Assembly: GCF_022662015.1 (NCBI RefSeq)
Contig: NZ_JAKMCM010000001.1
Span: 248,001 to 312,000, forward strand
Source: Aestuariivivens sediminicola
GTDB taxonomy: Bacteria; Bacteroidota; Bacteroidia; Flavobacteriales; Flavobacteriaceae
Reading direction: 5' to 3'
Length of the DNA stretch: 64,000 nucleotides
Positions 44,740 through 53,840 of this stretch are shown piece by piece. Position numbers and translations under genes: made by a program. The stretch's first letter is position 1. Each line of letters opens with the position of its first letter. The notes under the pieces were generated by a model. The model was not told the origin of the DNA. It did no database searches and worked only from the letters and a program-made list of their open reading frames with translations.

Positions 44740-45507
44740 TTGAAAACACTTTTTAAAGCGATTCTTAACTCTATTCCCAGACCTCTTCTCATTAGGTTGA
44801 GCTATGTGGTACGCCCGGTATTGGTTCTGCTTTTAAGAGGTAAAACCGTTACAGACCCCATTGACAATAGAAGTTTTAAAAGCTTTTTACCCTATGGGTA
44901 CGCGACCCAAAGAAATAATGTTTTATCGCCTTCAACATTTTCCCTGGAGCGTCACAGGCTATTGTGGTTATATTTGAAAAATGAAACCCATTTTTTTAAG
45001 TCCCATCTCAAGGTATTACATTTTGCACCGGAGCAAGCGTTCTTCAAACGATTTAAATCGCTGAAGAATATAGATTACACGACAACCGATCTCAACTCTC
45101 CATTAGCTAGTGTTAAAGCGGACATCTGTAATCTTCCCTTCGCAGATAATTCGTTTGATGTGATCTTATGTAACCATGTTTTAGAACATATCCCCGATGA
45201 TCAAAAGGCATTACAGGAACTTTATCGTGTCATGAAAGTCGGTGGTTGGGGTGTGTTTCAAGTTCCGCAAGATATGTCCGGAGAAACCACCTTTGAGGAC
45301 AACAGCATTACCGATAAAAATCAACGAGCCGAACTGTTTGGTCAATATGATCATGTACGCATCTACGGGATGGATTATTTCGACACACTAAGATCCGTTG
45401 GATTCGAGGTTGAAGAGGTTGATTATACCCGCACTATGACCGATGAGATGATATCGAAATACCGTCTTGCCAAGGGTGAAATACTCCCGGTGGTACGGAA
45501 GAAATAA
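44740..45507 (+). CDS. Class I SAM-dependent methyltransferase with TTG start
   Basis: 255 residues. The catalytic domain (about 85-230) has a degenerate motif I around VLHFAPEQAF, the acidic TTDLNS and the LPFADNSFDVILCNHVLEHI motif of methyltransferase type 11 proteins. The N-terminal 70 residues are basic and hydrophobic. The frame starts with TTG (44740), with no upstream ATG or GTG before the cupin stop and no in-frame ATG before the core. Substrate unknown. Third gene after map and cupin. Confidence 0.86.
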   Translation: MKTLFKAILNSIPRPLLIRLSYVVRPVLVLLLRGKTVTDPIDNRSFKSFLPYGYATQRNNVLSPSTFSLERHRLLWLYLKNETHFFKSHLKVLHFAPEQAFFKRFKSLKNIDYTTTDLNSPLASVKADICNLPFADNSFDVILCNHVLEHIPDDQKALQELYRVMKVGGWGVFQVPQDMSGETTFEDNSITDKNQRAELFGQYDHVRIYGMDYFDTLRSVGFEVEEVDYTRTMTDEMISKYRLAKGEILPVVRKK

Positions 45508-45596
45508 GCAAGGCAGTAAGGTTCAGTGGACATCAGATGACCATTAACCACAATTAATTAAAAGCCATCCCGTATCCACCAGAGATTAGATTGCCC

Positions 45597-46574
45597 TTAA
45601 CTCTCAGGAAAACCATTTAAAGACAAGGTTTCCAGACCCTGTTGTTCATTCTCAAAAATTAAAAACACCTTTAATTCCGGATGAGCGCTCAAAAAGGTCC
45701 TTATTCTTTCAATTCCCATGGTTTTAAAAGCCGTGGCATAGGCATCTGCAGTCATACAATCACCGGCTATAACGGATATACTCAACAAATTGGTCTTACT
45801 TGGATATCCTGTTTTTGTATCTATAATATGGGCATACCTATTTCCATTGTCGTCCACTTTAAATTTTCGATACGTCCCCGATGTTGCCAGAGCCTCATCT
45901 TTTAAAACAACGATCCTGTTTATGGACTGGGTGCCATCAAAATTTGGATTTTCAACACCCACTCTCCAGTTCTTTTCCTTTTCAACATTCATACCTCCGG
46001 CTCTTATTTCACCTCCAATATCAACCAAATAATTGGCAATTGATCGCGATTCCAAAAACTCCGAAATGACATCAACAGCATAACCCTTGGCGATGGCATT
46101 AAAATCTAAAAACGTTCCCCTGGGCTTCAGTAAACGACCAGAATCAAGTTTCACCTTATCCATGCCCACCCACATCATTAAACTGTCAATTTTAAGACTG
46201 TCTAAATTTGAAATACTGCCTTCCGGACCAAAATCCCAGGCATTGACTACCGCACCAATCGTAGGATCGAAAGCCCCCTGGGTGGCCCTATAGATGTCTT
46301 TGGCGGCCTGAAATACCTTAAAAAAATGTGTATCTACACGATTTGATTCATTTCTATTCAATTTAGAAATATCCGAATTCACCTGATAGGTAGACATCGA
46401 TTTATTGATTCTGTAAAACAAACTATCAAACTGTTTCTGATAATCCTTTTCTGAGGCATAGGTCACTCTGTAATAGGTTCCAAATACAGCACCCTGACTT
46501 ATGGTGTTTGAGGTAGGTTGTTGACACGATACACATAATAAGATCGTGCCGAAAACAATTATAAACCGATGCAT
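45597..46574 (-). CDS. apbE: FAD:protein FMN transferase (lipoprotein ApbE)
   Basis: Covalently attaches FMN, taken from FAD, to threonines of NqrB and NqrC. 325 residues, a lipoprotein (signal ending LLCVSC), so it acts on the periplasmic side. Family motifs: VFGTYYRVTY, STYQVNSDISKLN, GAFDPTIGAVVNAWDFG, DFNAIAKGYAVD, LVDIGGEIRAGG and the metal site DAYATAFKTMG. Last gene of the nqr operon; its partners NqrB and NqrC are encoded at 51102-52328 and 50356-51099. Confidence 0.95.
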   Translation of the reverse strand: MHRFIIVFGTILLCVSCQQPTSNTISQGAVFGTYYRVTYASEKDYQKQFDSLFYRINKSMSTYQVNSDISKLNRNESNRVDTHFFKVFQAAKDIYRATQGAFDPTIGAVVNAWDFGPEGSISNLDSLKIDSLMMWVGMDKVKLDSGRLLKPRGTFLDFNAIAKGYAVDVISEFLESRSIANYLVDIGGEIRAGGMNVEKEKNWRVGVENPNFDGTQSINRIVVLKDEALATSGTYRKFKVDDNGNRYAHIIDTKTGYPSKTNLLSISVIAGDCMTADAYATAFKTMGIERIRTFLSAHPELKVFLIFENEQQGLETLSLNGFPES

Positions 46575-46588
46575 TTTTTTAAAAGCTA

Positions 46589-46966
46589 TTAATTTAGATG
46601 CGTTTCAATAACTTGAATCCCGTTGTATTCCAGTAAATATTCTTCATTTAAGTAAATGGGTAATCGCTTTCCATTTACATTCCCCAGACCAACACCAGCA
46701 TAAAGTACTTTAGCATTCTGCTCTCTCGCATGCTTTTTGAAGGACTCCATCCATACGACATCATAGTTATTCGGGTTATCCGGCAATATGACCACACGAA
46801 CGATAACAAAATAATATTGATTGTCCTTATCTACGCACACAAATTGCGGATGTTTTTTAAGCTTACTGTTAACGGCAATAAATTCGTATCCGCTCTCTTC
46901 TAATTCCTTGCCCACATGGTTCATGGCAAGGTTATGGAGTTCCTGTTCTGTAAGTGGTTTTCCCAT
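46589..46966 (-). CDS. Uncharacterised small protein between nqrF and apbE
   Basis: 125 residues, no signal peptide or membrane segment. A central run of strands (KHPQFVCVDKDNQYYFVIVRVV) then a helix (VWMESFKKHAREQNAKVLYAG) is somewhat like small nuclease or PD-(D/E)xK-like folds, but catalytic residues are not clear. The gene starts 14 bases ahead of apbE and follows nqrF. Conserved placement suggests a role in Nqr maturation. Some databases label such genes as an Nqr subunit; this is probably only by neighbourhood. Confidence 0.8.
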   Translation of the reverse strand: MGKPLTEQELHNLAMNHVGKELEESGYEFIAVNSKLKKHPQFVCVDKDNQYYFVIVRVVILPDNPNNYDVVWMESFKKHAREQNAKVLYAGVGLGNVNGKRLPIYLNEEYLLEYNGIQVIETHLN

Positions 46967-47042
46967 ATCACAAAATTACCATATATATCTGTTGAATTAA
47001 AATCGTGTACCTCATTATTAGCATCCCCAGGTTTAAGAACTG

Positions 47043-47074
47043 ACAAACCCCAACAATTTCATGCCGGGGTTTGT
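47043..47074 (-). terminator. Hairpin after nqrF, possible partial terminator
   Basis: ACAAACCCC (47043-47051) pairs with GGGGTTTGT (47066-47074). There is no long T-run, so it may only reduce transcription into the small gene and apbE. Confidence 0.4.
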
Positions 47075-47131
47075 TATATTAAGATTCCTGGAGCAACCCT
47101 TGGAAAACCATTTAAATAAGGTTGGTTTTAT

Positions 47132-48451
47132 CTAACCTCCAAAGTCGTCAAATCGAATATGCTCATCAGGGATACCAAAATCTTCACCCATTTTTTGAAC
47201 TGCCTTATTCATTAGCGGCGGCCCACAGAAATAGAGTTCGATATCCTCCGGCGCATCATGCTTACTCAAGTAGTTGTCGATAACACAATTATGGATGAAG
47301 CCCACGAAGCCATCCCCTTCTTTATCATCAATATCCTTCTTCACTTTCCAATTATCTTCCGGTAAAGGCTCGGATAAGGCCAGGTAAAACTTAAAATTTG
47401 GAAAATCTTTTTCCAATTGTTTGAAATGGTCCAAATAAAATAATTCACGTTTCGAACGACCACCATACCAATACGTCACCTTCCTGTTGGTCTTCAAGGT
47501 CTTGAACAGGTGGTATAAATGCGAACGCATCGGGGCCATACCTGCTCCACCACCAACATAAAGCATCTCACTTTCAGATTCGTTTATAAAGAATTCGCCA
47601 TAGGGCCCTGAGATGGTTACTTTATCTCCCGGCTTCTGTGCAAATATGTAAGAAGAAGCAACACCCGGATTCACATCCATCCATCCATTTTTAGCCCGAT
47701 CCCATGGTGGTGTTGCAATACGCACATTCAACATGATTTCACGCCCTTCGGCCGGATATGAGGCCATCGAATAGGCCCGCTCAACCGTATCGTCATTTTT
47801 CATCACCAATGGCCAGAGTCCAAACTTATCCCATTCGGCCTGAAACTTATCCGGTGTTTCATGCTCCTTGGGATGTGCTGTAATATCAATATCGGAATAT
47901 TTGATTTCACAAGGTGGTATTTCAATTTGAATATAACCTCCGGCTTTGTAGTTCATATCCTCAGGAATTTCAACTACAAATTCCTTGATAAATGAAGCTA
48001 CATTATAATTTCTTACCACGACAGCTTCCCACTTCTTGATACCAAACACCTCCTCAGGTATGGTAATATTCATATCTTGCTTTACCTTGACCTGACAGGC
48101 CAATCTGGCACCATGCTGTAATTCCTTTCTAGTAAAGTGCGGTGTTTCTGTAGGTAATGCTTCGCCTCCGCCAGATAAAACATGACACTCACATTGAATG
48201 CAGGTACCTCCACCGCCACAAGCCGATGGCAAAAATATTTTCTGGCTTCCCAGAGTAGACAGTAAACTCCCTCCAGAGGCAACTTCTATTTCCTTCTCAC
48301 CATTAATGGTAATTTTAACGGGTCCTGATGGTGATAATTTTTCTTTTACAACCAACAATAAGGCCACCAACAGCAATGTAACGACTAAAAACGCTACTAC
48401 AGTTATGGCTATTGTTCCTCCTGTACCTACGGCTAAAATCATATTACTCAT
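47132..48451 (-). CDS. nqrF: Na+-translocating NADH:quinone oxidoreductase subunit F
   Basis: NADH entry subunit: oxidises NADH through FAD to a 2Fe-2S centre. 439 residues. N-terminal membrane helix (about 10-35), ferredoxin domain with Cys78, Cys84, Cys87 and Cys119 ([12 protein letters not shown]), FAD motif RAYS at 225-228, GPYGEF, and NADH-binding [12 protein letters not shown]. The start overlaps the nqrE stop by 8 bases. Confidence 0.97.
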   Translation of the reverse strand: MSNMILAVGTGGTIAITVVAFLVVTLLLVALLLVVKEKLSPSGPVKITINGEKEIEVASGGSLLSTLGSQKIFLPSACGGGGTCIQCECHVLSGGGEALPTETPHFTRKELQHGARLACQVKVKQDMNITIPEEVFGIKKWEAVVVRNYNVASFIKEFVVEIPEDMNYKAGGYIQIEIPPCEIKYSDIDITAHPKEHETPDKFQAEWDKFGLWPLVMKNDDTVERAYSMASYPAEGREIMLNVRIATPPWDRAKNGWMDVNPGVASSYIFAQKPGDKVTISGPYGEFFINESESEMLYVGGGAGMAPMRSHLYHLFKTLKTNRKVTYWYGGRSKRELFYLDHFKQLEKDFPNFKFYLALSEPLPEDNWKVKKDIDDKEGDGFVGFIHNCVIDNYLSKHDAPEDIELYFCGPPLMNKAVQKMGEDFGIPDEHIRFDDFGG

Positions 48452-49220
48452 TTCCTTTTGTGTTGTTAGCTATTTTTTGACTATCCTCAGTATTCGTGTC
48501 TTTATTCTCCTGAATCGCGCTGGCTAAATTCTGATCTAAATCAGTCTGCTGTTTAAAATCGGATTGAACCATCGTTTGTTCTTCTTTCGCTCCACCGTCA
48601 TCACCCCCGGTAAGCATGCCTCCAAAACTCATAAATCCAATAGCCATTAATCCTGTGATGATAAATGTAATACCCAATCCTCTTAAGGCTGGCGGCACGT
48701 TAGAATAACGAATCTTTTCGCGAATGGCAGCAATTGCCAGAATGGCCAAAAACCATCCGATGCCCGAACCTATCCCGTATGTTGTTGCCAATCCTAAGGT
48801 AGGGATCTCACGTGATTGCATGAATAAAGACCCCCCTAAAATAGCACAGTTCACTGCTATTAGGGGTAAGAATATGCCCAAAGAGTTATACAGAGCGGGT
48901 GAAAACTTTTCGACCACTATTTCTACCAACTGTACCATGGTAGCTATGGTGGCAATAAACATAATGAAGGACAAGAAACTCAGATCATAGGAGGCATAAG
49001 ATTCCCCCAACCAGGCTAAGGCACCCGGTTGCAACAAGTATTGATCAAGCAACCAGTTCAATGGCACTGTTATTGCCAAGACAAAAATAACCGCGGCACC
49101 AAGTCCGACAGCCGTACTCACTTTTTTGGACACAGCCAGGTAGGAACACATTCCGAGGAATGTGGCGAATACCATGTTATCTATAAATATCGATTTAAAA
49201 AATAATTCTATATGTTCCAT
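48444..49220 (-). CDS. nqrE: Nqr subunit E, with an unusual acidic C-terminal tail
   Basis: Integral membrane subunit with six helices; forms the ion path with NqrD. 258 residues, about 50 more than the classical subunit. The core matches NqrE ([14 protein letters not shown] with the iron-ligating Cys, [11 protein letters not shown]). After GFMSFGG near residue 200 comes a Gln/Asp/Asn/Glu-rich tail unlike the rest of the protein. The stop overlaps nqrF by 8 bases. The nqrD gene ends 49 bases upstream. Confidence 0.95.
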   Translation of the reverse strand: MEHIELFFKSIFIDNMVFATFLGMCSYLAVSKKVSTAVGLGAAVIFVLAITVPLNWLLDQYLLQPGALAWLGESYASYDLSFLSFIMFIATIATMVQLVEIVVEKFSPALYNSLGIFLPLIAVNCAILGGSLFMQSREIPTLGLATTYGIGSGIGWFLAILAIAAIREKIRYSNVPPALRGLGITFIITGLMAIGFMSFGGMLTGGDDGGAKEEQTMVQSDFKQQTDLDQNLASAIQENKDTNTEDSQKIANNTKGNE

Positions 49221-49269
49221 ACGTTTTATTTTGATGCTATCCTGATTCAGGATCAGGCCGGCAAATCAA

Positions 49270-49917
49270 TTAATGATCTTCTACTAATGCTTTATTTCGT
49301 GTACGTTGCACCCAGATAATAATACCAACTACAATCAGGGCCATGGGAGATAATAACATGAACCCGTTGTTTTCATAACCAATGGCATATATCCCGGTTT
49401 TCTCTATTGGATCTCCAAGAACTTTAAAACCGAGTAATGTTCCTGAGCCCAATAGTTCCCTAAAGAACCCTACGATAACTAATATGATACCATAGCCGGC
49501 GGCATTTCCAACACCATCCAGGAAAGAACGCCATGGTCCATTCCCCAAGGCAAAGGCCTCAAAACGACCCATGATAATACAATTGGTAATAATCAACCCG
49601 ACAAAAACCGATAAGGTTTTACTTAATTCATAGGCAAAAGCCTTTAAAACCTGATCTACTATAATTACCAGGGTAGCCACTACCACCAATTGAACGATAA
49701 TTCTAATTTTGGAAGGAATGATATTTCGCATCAGGGAAATAACCACATTACCCAGCCCCAATACAAAGAGTACCGAAATAGCCATAACGATAGAGGCATT
49801 TAACTCTGCAGTAATGGCCAGAGCAGAACAAATTCCCAAAACCTGTATGGTAATCGGGTTGTTATCCGTTAACGGGTCTAATATTAACTTGCTGTCCTTC
49901 TTAGATAAAAGTGCCAT
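49270..49917 (-). CDS. nqrD: Nqr subunit D
   Basis: Six-helix membrane subunit, 215 residues, paralogous to NqrE. Seen: LGICSALAITAELNAS with the Cys near the membrane iron site, and LIITNCIIMGRFEAFALGNGPW. Normally placed a few bases after nqrC; here 438 bases separate them, occupied by an S23-type gene. nqrE follows 49 bases downstream. Confidence 0.96.
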   Translation of the reverse strand: MALLSKKDSKLILDPLTDNNPITIQVLGICSALAITAELNASIVMAISVLFVLGLGNVVISLMRNIIPSKIRIIVQLVVVATLVIIVDQVLKAFAYELSKTLSVFVGLIITNCIIMGRFEAFALGNGPWRSFLDGVGNAAGYGIILVIVGFFRELLGSGTLLGFKVLGDPIEKTGIYAIGYENNGFMLLSPMALIVVGIIIWVQRTRNKALVEDH

Positions 49918-49942
49918 ATTTTAAAGTGTTTACAATTTTAAG

Positions 49943-49950
49943 TACTTGAA
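49943..49950. repeat. Left inverted repeat flanking the S23-type gene
   Basis: TACTTGAA here is the exact reverse complement of TTCAAGTA at 50315-50322. It lies 5 bases beyond the gene's stop codon. Confidence 0.55.
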
Positions 49951-49954
49951 ATGC

Positions 49955-50308
49955 CTAGAGTTTATTAGCAATCGATGTGAAAATAGCCATAAATTCTTTT
50001 ATCTCTTTCCTTATAAAGTCCATTTTATTTTTATTTATCCAATTAATTTCTTCTATAATTTCCAACCAATATTCGGTCTCACTGGCTTCTCCCAAACAAA
50101 TTTTAATCTTATTCTTAAAATCTTTTTTACTCCTACTTCTATTGGCTTCTCTATAATTTGCACCTATACTTGTTCCAGATTTGGTTAGTTGATTTTTAAC
50201 AACTAGCGACTCTGTTGTATGCGGTAAACTTGCCGACAGATTAATGATCTGTATTGCAAATTGTGTTGTTCGCTTTTCCAATATTTCAGCGAATTCTTTA
50301 TTCGTCAT
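49955..50308 (-). CDS. Four-helix-bundle protein (S23 / 23S rRNA intervening-sequence type) inside nqr operon
   Basis: 117 residues, nearly all helical. It belongs to the four-helix-bundle S23 family first noticed in 23S rRNA intervening sequences and present as free-standing genes in Bacteroidota. Characteristic are QIINLSASLP, the central KNQLTKSGTSIGANYREANRSRSKKDF with SIGANY, and EASETEYWLEIIEE. It lies between nqrC and nqrD in the same orientation, 47 bases after nqrC. Its base composition is more AT-rich than nqr. 8-base inverted repeats lie just outside the gene. Function unknown; co-transcription with nqr is unavoidable unless a terminator intervenes. Confidence 0.92.
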   Translation of the reverse strand: MTNKEFAEILEKRTTQFAIQIINLSASLPHTTESLVVKNQLTKSGTSIGANYREANRSRSKKDFKNKIKICLGEASETEYWLEIIEEINWINKNKMDFIRKEIKEFMAIFTSIANKL

Positions 50309-50314
50309 ATTAAC

Positions 50315-50322
50315 TTCAAGTA
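50315..50322. repeat. Right inverted repeat flanking the S23-type gene
   Basis: TTCAAGTA pairs with TACTTGAA at 49943-49950. It lies 7 bases before the gene's ATG. Short, so chance cannot be excluded. Confidence 0.55.
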
Positions 50323-50355
50323 TTCAAGGCACCTCAGTGCACTTTCAACTCAAAC

Positions 50356-51099
50356 CTATTTTTTTAAATTGTTAAAGAATGGTACATAAAGCTTTAAATC
50401 GCTCTTAATCATAGCTGCTACACCGTTTCCTGTGATCGTAGCTCCCGCTATGGCATCTACCTCATTATCTGTCTTGTCTTCATTTTTAGGATCGGCATTA
50501 CTTTTGGCAACATCTATTCCCACAAACTTTCCATCCGATTTTAGGTGCTCACCAATAAAGTCGTCCATAAAAAATCGCTGTTTTATATTCGCTCCTAAAC
50601 CAGGGGTTTCCCCTTTATGATCAAAATAAGCCCCCTGAATAACCATATCTTCGTCCATAGCGACATAGGCCCAAATCGCATCCCATAATCCTTTTCCATA
50701 AATCGGAGCTATATAATAAGTCTTACCGTCCTTTTCACCAATGAACACAGGTAATTTCCTTTCTAATCCGGCCTTGGCATTGGCCTGTTCTTTTTTAACA
50801 TCGATTAAGTAGGCCTGATCATCCTCTGTGATGTCATTGCCCTGAATGACCAGTTGTTTGGTAATGTATTGATCGAATAACTCCGGCGCAACATCCGTCG
50901 ATACAAAATTGGCACTGCTTTCGTCATTTTCATTCACACCCATTGCATACAAGATGTTTTGTTGCTTCTCAAGGCGTTTATTCTCATCTATAGTGGGTTT
51001 TAACGCGGATGCCGCAAAGGCCAGCAGTGATCCAACGACAATCACCATTCCAATAGAAAACAATATAGTGTAGACGTTTTTTTCGGTTCTCTTTTCCAT
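50356..51099 (-). CDS. nqrC: Nqr subunit C
   Basis: 247 residues: one N-terminal membrane helix (9-32) and a periplasmic FMN-binding domain. FMN is attached by ApbE to Thr221 in DAIAGATITG, the standard motif. HKGETPGLGA near 161-170 is conserved in the family. It starts 2 bases after nqrB ends. Confidence 0.97.
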   Translation of the reverse strand: MEKRTEKNVYTILFSIGMVIVVGSLLAFAASALKPTIDENKRLEKQQNILYAMGVNENDESSANFVSTDVAPELFDQYITKQLVIQGNDITEDDQAYLIDVKKEQANAKAGLERKLPVFIGEKDGKTYYIAPIYGKGLWDAIWAYVAMDEDMVIQGAYFDHKGETPGLGANIKQRFFMDDFIGEHLKSDGKFVGIDVAKSNADPKNEDKTDNEVDAIAGATITGNGVAAMIKSDLKLYVPFFNNLKK

Positions 51100-51101
51100 A
51101 G

Positions 51102-52328
51102 TTAAGCAGTTTTAACTTTTAATCGTTTCATTCTCTTCTTTACGTTTCCTCTAACGACATAATGATCTATTGTTGGCGCAAATACGTTCATTAACAATAT
51201 CGCCAACATTACACCTTCCGGATAGGCAGGGTTGAAGACCCGTATCATTATAGAAATGAACCCAACTAAAAATCCATAGATCCATTTACCCTTATTCGTT
51301 TGAGACGCAGTAACAGGGTCTGTTGCCATAAACACCGTACCAAATGCAAATCCGCCGATAATTAAATGATGCCACCAAACGGTGCTCATCAAGCCATAAA
51401 ATTTACTGCCTTCTGTAATGATACCGGCGTCAACGACACTATTAAATATCAATCCCATTGCAATTGCTCCAAGCACAGAGGACAACATGATTCTCCAGCT
51501 GCCAATTTTTGTAAATATGAGAAATAAACCGCCTAACAGAATCAGTATGGCCGATGTCTCCCCAACAGAACCAGGAATGAACCCAAGGAACATCTCACTT
51601 ATGGAATAATCGTGTTGTAATCCTTGTGCTAAACTTCCTAAAATGGTTTCACCGGATACGGCGTCCAAATTAGCACCAGACGCAATCTCATTTGCACGTT
51701 CTACAGCGCCATGAACCCATACCTTATCACCACTCATCCAGGTAGGATAGGCAAAAAACAGGAACGCACGTATGGTTAGTGCTGGATTAAGGATATTCAT
51801 TCCTGTTCCTCCAAAGACTTCCTTTCCAATCACCACACCAAACACAACGGCCACAGCCAACATCCATAATGGTGTATCCACCGGAACGATAAGAGGCACC
51901 AGCATACCGGTAACCAAATACCCTTCTTCCACTTCGTGACCCTTAATTATTGCAAATATGAATTCTATACCCAATCCGACACCGTAGGAAACAATGACCA
52001 GTGGTATTATTTTCCAAAAACCGACTAAAAAGTTTTCCATGGTCCAGAATTCAGGACTGAAGAATCCTTGTGATACCGCCTGAATTTCACCAAATGCCAA
52101 ATGATGTTGATATCCGGCATTGAACATTCCGAAAATCAAACATGGTATCATCGCCATGATAACAATATTCATGGTACGCTTTAAATCGTCAGCCGCCTTT
52201 ATATGGGTACCACCGTGGGTGGTTTCGTTAGGCATGAATAAAAACGTGTGAATAGCAGAAAAAGCAGGCAACCATTTTTTACTTCTATGCTTTTCCTTGA
52301 AATTATGTAACTTACTTTTTAAACTCAT
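51102..52328 (-). CDS. nqrB: Nqr subunit B
   Basis: Large membrane subunit, 408 residues with about ten helices. It carries riboflavin and covalent FMN and is central to sodium pumping. The FMN threonine is Thr228 in DAVSGETILG (Ser225-Gly-Glu-Thr228). The usual SGAT motif has Ala before the Thr; here it is Glu227. The gene overlaps nqrA by one base. Confidence 0.97.
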   Translation of the reverse strand: MSLKSKLHNFKEKHRSKKWLPAFSAIHTFLFMPNETTHGGTHIKAADDLKRTMNIVIMAMIPCLIFGMFNAGYQHHLAFGEIQAVSQGFFSPEFWTMENFLVGFWKIIPLVIVSYGVGLGIEFIFAIIKGHEVEEGYLVTGMLVPLIVPVDTPLWMLAVAVVFGVVIGKEVFGGTGMNILNPALTIRAFLFFAYPTWMSGDKVWVHGAVERANEIASGANLDAVSGETILGSLAQGLQHDYSISEMFLGFIPGSVGETSAILILLGGLFLIFTKIGSWRIMLSSVLGAIAMGLIFNSVVDAGIITEGSKFYGLMSTVWWHHLIIGGFAFGTVFMATDPVTASQTNKGKWIYGFLVGFISIMIRVFNPAYPEGVMLAILLMNVFAPTIDHYVVRGNVKKRMKRLKVKTA

Positions 52329-53683
52329 TATCCTATCTCTTTAAGCATTAAATCCAATCCTTCTCTTATTATTCTTTGATGTGGTTGTTTCGACACACAA
52401 ATAAATTCCGTTAATGCAAAATCTTCCGGAGCCACCTCATACATGCCCAGAGCCTCCATCTCGTCAAGGTCTTTATACATACATGCTTTTAAAATTTGCA
52501 TCGGGTAAATATCAAGCGGGAACACTTCTTCATAATTACCGGTGACTACAAAAGCGCGATGTTCCCCATTTGTATTGGTATTTAAATCGTATTTCTTACC
52601 GGGATTTAACCAGGAGAAGGTCAGCGCCCTAGACGTCGACACTTTATCGAATATCGGTTTATTCCAGCCAAAGAACTCGTAGTCATCGCCTTCCGGAATT
52701 ACAGAAATAACATTACTGTAATAGTCTAATGCCCCATCCGGTGGCACCTGCTTGCCGGTCAAGACATTGCCGGAAATGACGCGCACGTGTGCATCTTTCG
52801 CAATGCCCTTATCATAAATCATGGTAGAAACTTCACTCCCTATGCGTGTTTTAAAATATCTGGGGCTTTCAACAGAAGACCCTGCCAAAGCCACAATACG
52901 CTCTGCATTAAATTTCCCGGTAAGCAGTAACTCTCCAATAATAACCAAATCTTGCGGATTTACAGTCCAAACAATTTCTCCTTTGTTTACCGGATCGATC
53001 TTATTGATTTGTGTCCCAACATTACCTGATGGGTGAGGCCCTGACACCTTATGTAATGTCATACCGGACAGTCCTTCGAACGGGGATTTTGATTGTTTAC
53101 CCACTGAAACATGAACCTGACCTTCAGTAAGTTTGCCTAATGCCAAAATAGCTGTTTGCAATTCCTTTGTCTTACCCTGAAGTGCAAAATCCAGATCAGC
53201 AGCCAATGGTGCACTGGCATAAGCAGATACAAAAATGGCCTTCGGCGTCTTATCCGGTTTGGCAATAACATCGTAAGGACGTTGTTTTATGAATGGCCAG
53301 CATCCCGACGCCAACAAATGTGCTTTCAAAGCTTCCGGCTTAGCCGTGTTGACATCAAACACACCAAAATCGTAATAATCCTGGGTTTTATCTGCCTCAA
53401 TTTTTATGGCATCAATACGTCTCTTTGGTCCACGAACCACTTCCATTACCTTGCCGGAGACCGGGGATGCAAATTTAATGGCTTCGTTCGCCTTATCATA
53501 AAATAAGGTTTCCCCAGCTTTTATTTGAGTCCCTTCTTTTGCAATAAGTTTTGGAATTGTTCCGTGAAAATCTTCTGGTCTTACGGTGCAGTAGTTACTG
53601 ATTATAGCCTGTTCTAGTGTTTTCTCAGCTTCACCCTTTAGTTTAATATCCAGACCTTTTTTAATACGAATGTCGTTTGACAT
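52328..53683 (-). CDS. nqrA: Nqr subunit A
   Basis: Peripheral cytoplasmic subunit, 451 residues, implicated in quinone binding. The N-terminus IKKGLDIKLKGEAEK and the PHPSGNVGTQINKIDPVNKG region are typical of the family. First gene of the operon; a TATTTTTG promoter element is seen upstream at 53722-53729. Confidence 0.97.
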   Translation of the reverse strand: MSNDIRIKKGLDIKLKGEAEKTLEQAIISNYCTVRPEDFHGTIPKLIAKEGTQIKAGETLFYDKANEAIKFASPVSGKVMEVVRGPKRRIDAIKIEADKTQDYYDFGVFDVNTAKPEALKAHLLASGCWPFIKQRPYDVIAKPDKTPKAIFVSAYASAPLAADLDFALQGKTKELQTAILALGKLTEGQVHVSVGKQSKSPFEGLSGMTLHKVSGPHPSGNVGTQINKIDPVNKGEIVWTVNPQDLVIIGELLLTGKFNAERIVALAGSSVESPRYFKTRIGSEVSTMIYDKGIAKDAHVRVISGNVLTGKQVPPDGALDYYSNVISVIPEGDDYEFFGWNKPIFDKVSTSRALTFSWLNPGKKYDLNTNTNGEHRAFVVTGNYEEVFPLDIYPMQILKACMYKDLDEMEALGMYEVAPEDFALTEFICVSKQPHQRIIREGLDLMLKEIG

Positions 53684-53721
53684 ATTTATTATATTGAATA
53701 TGAGTTGTCTAAAAATCGGTG

Positions 53722-53729
53722 CAAAAATA
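53722..53729 (-). promoter_or_regulatory. -7 element of the nqr operon promoter
   Basis: TATTTTTG on the minus strand followed by CACCG matches TAnnTTTG. The leader to the nqrA ATG would be about 30 bases. A divergent TATATTTA serves as a possible promoter for the plug gene. Confidence 0.6.
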
Positions 53730-53840
53730 CAAATTTAATATACAGTTATTATAATATTAACCTATAAATTTATTCTCAAATTTTCTCATTCGGCTTTCGG
53801 AATGAATTTTGTTTATATTTACCAAAAATCATCAGAATTA

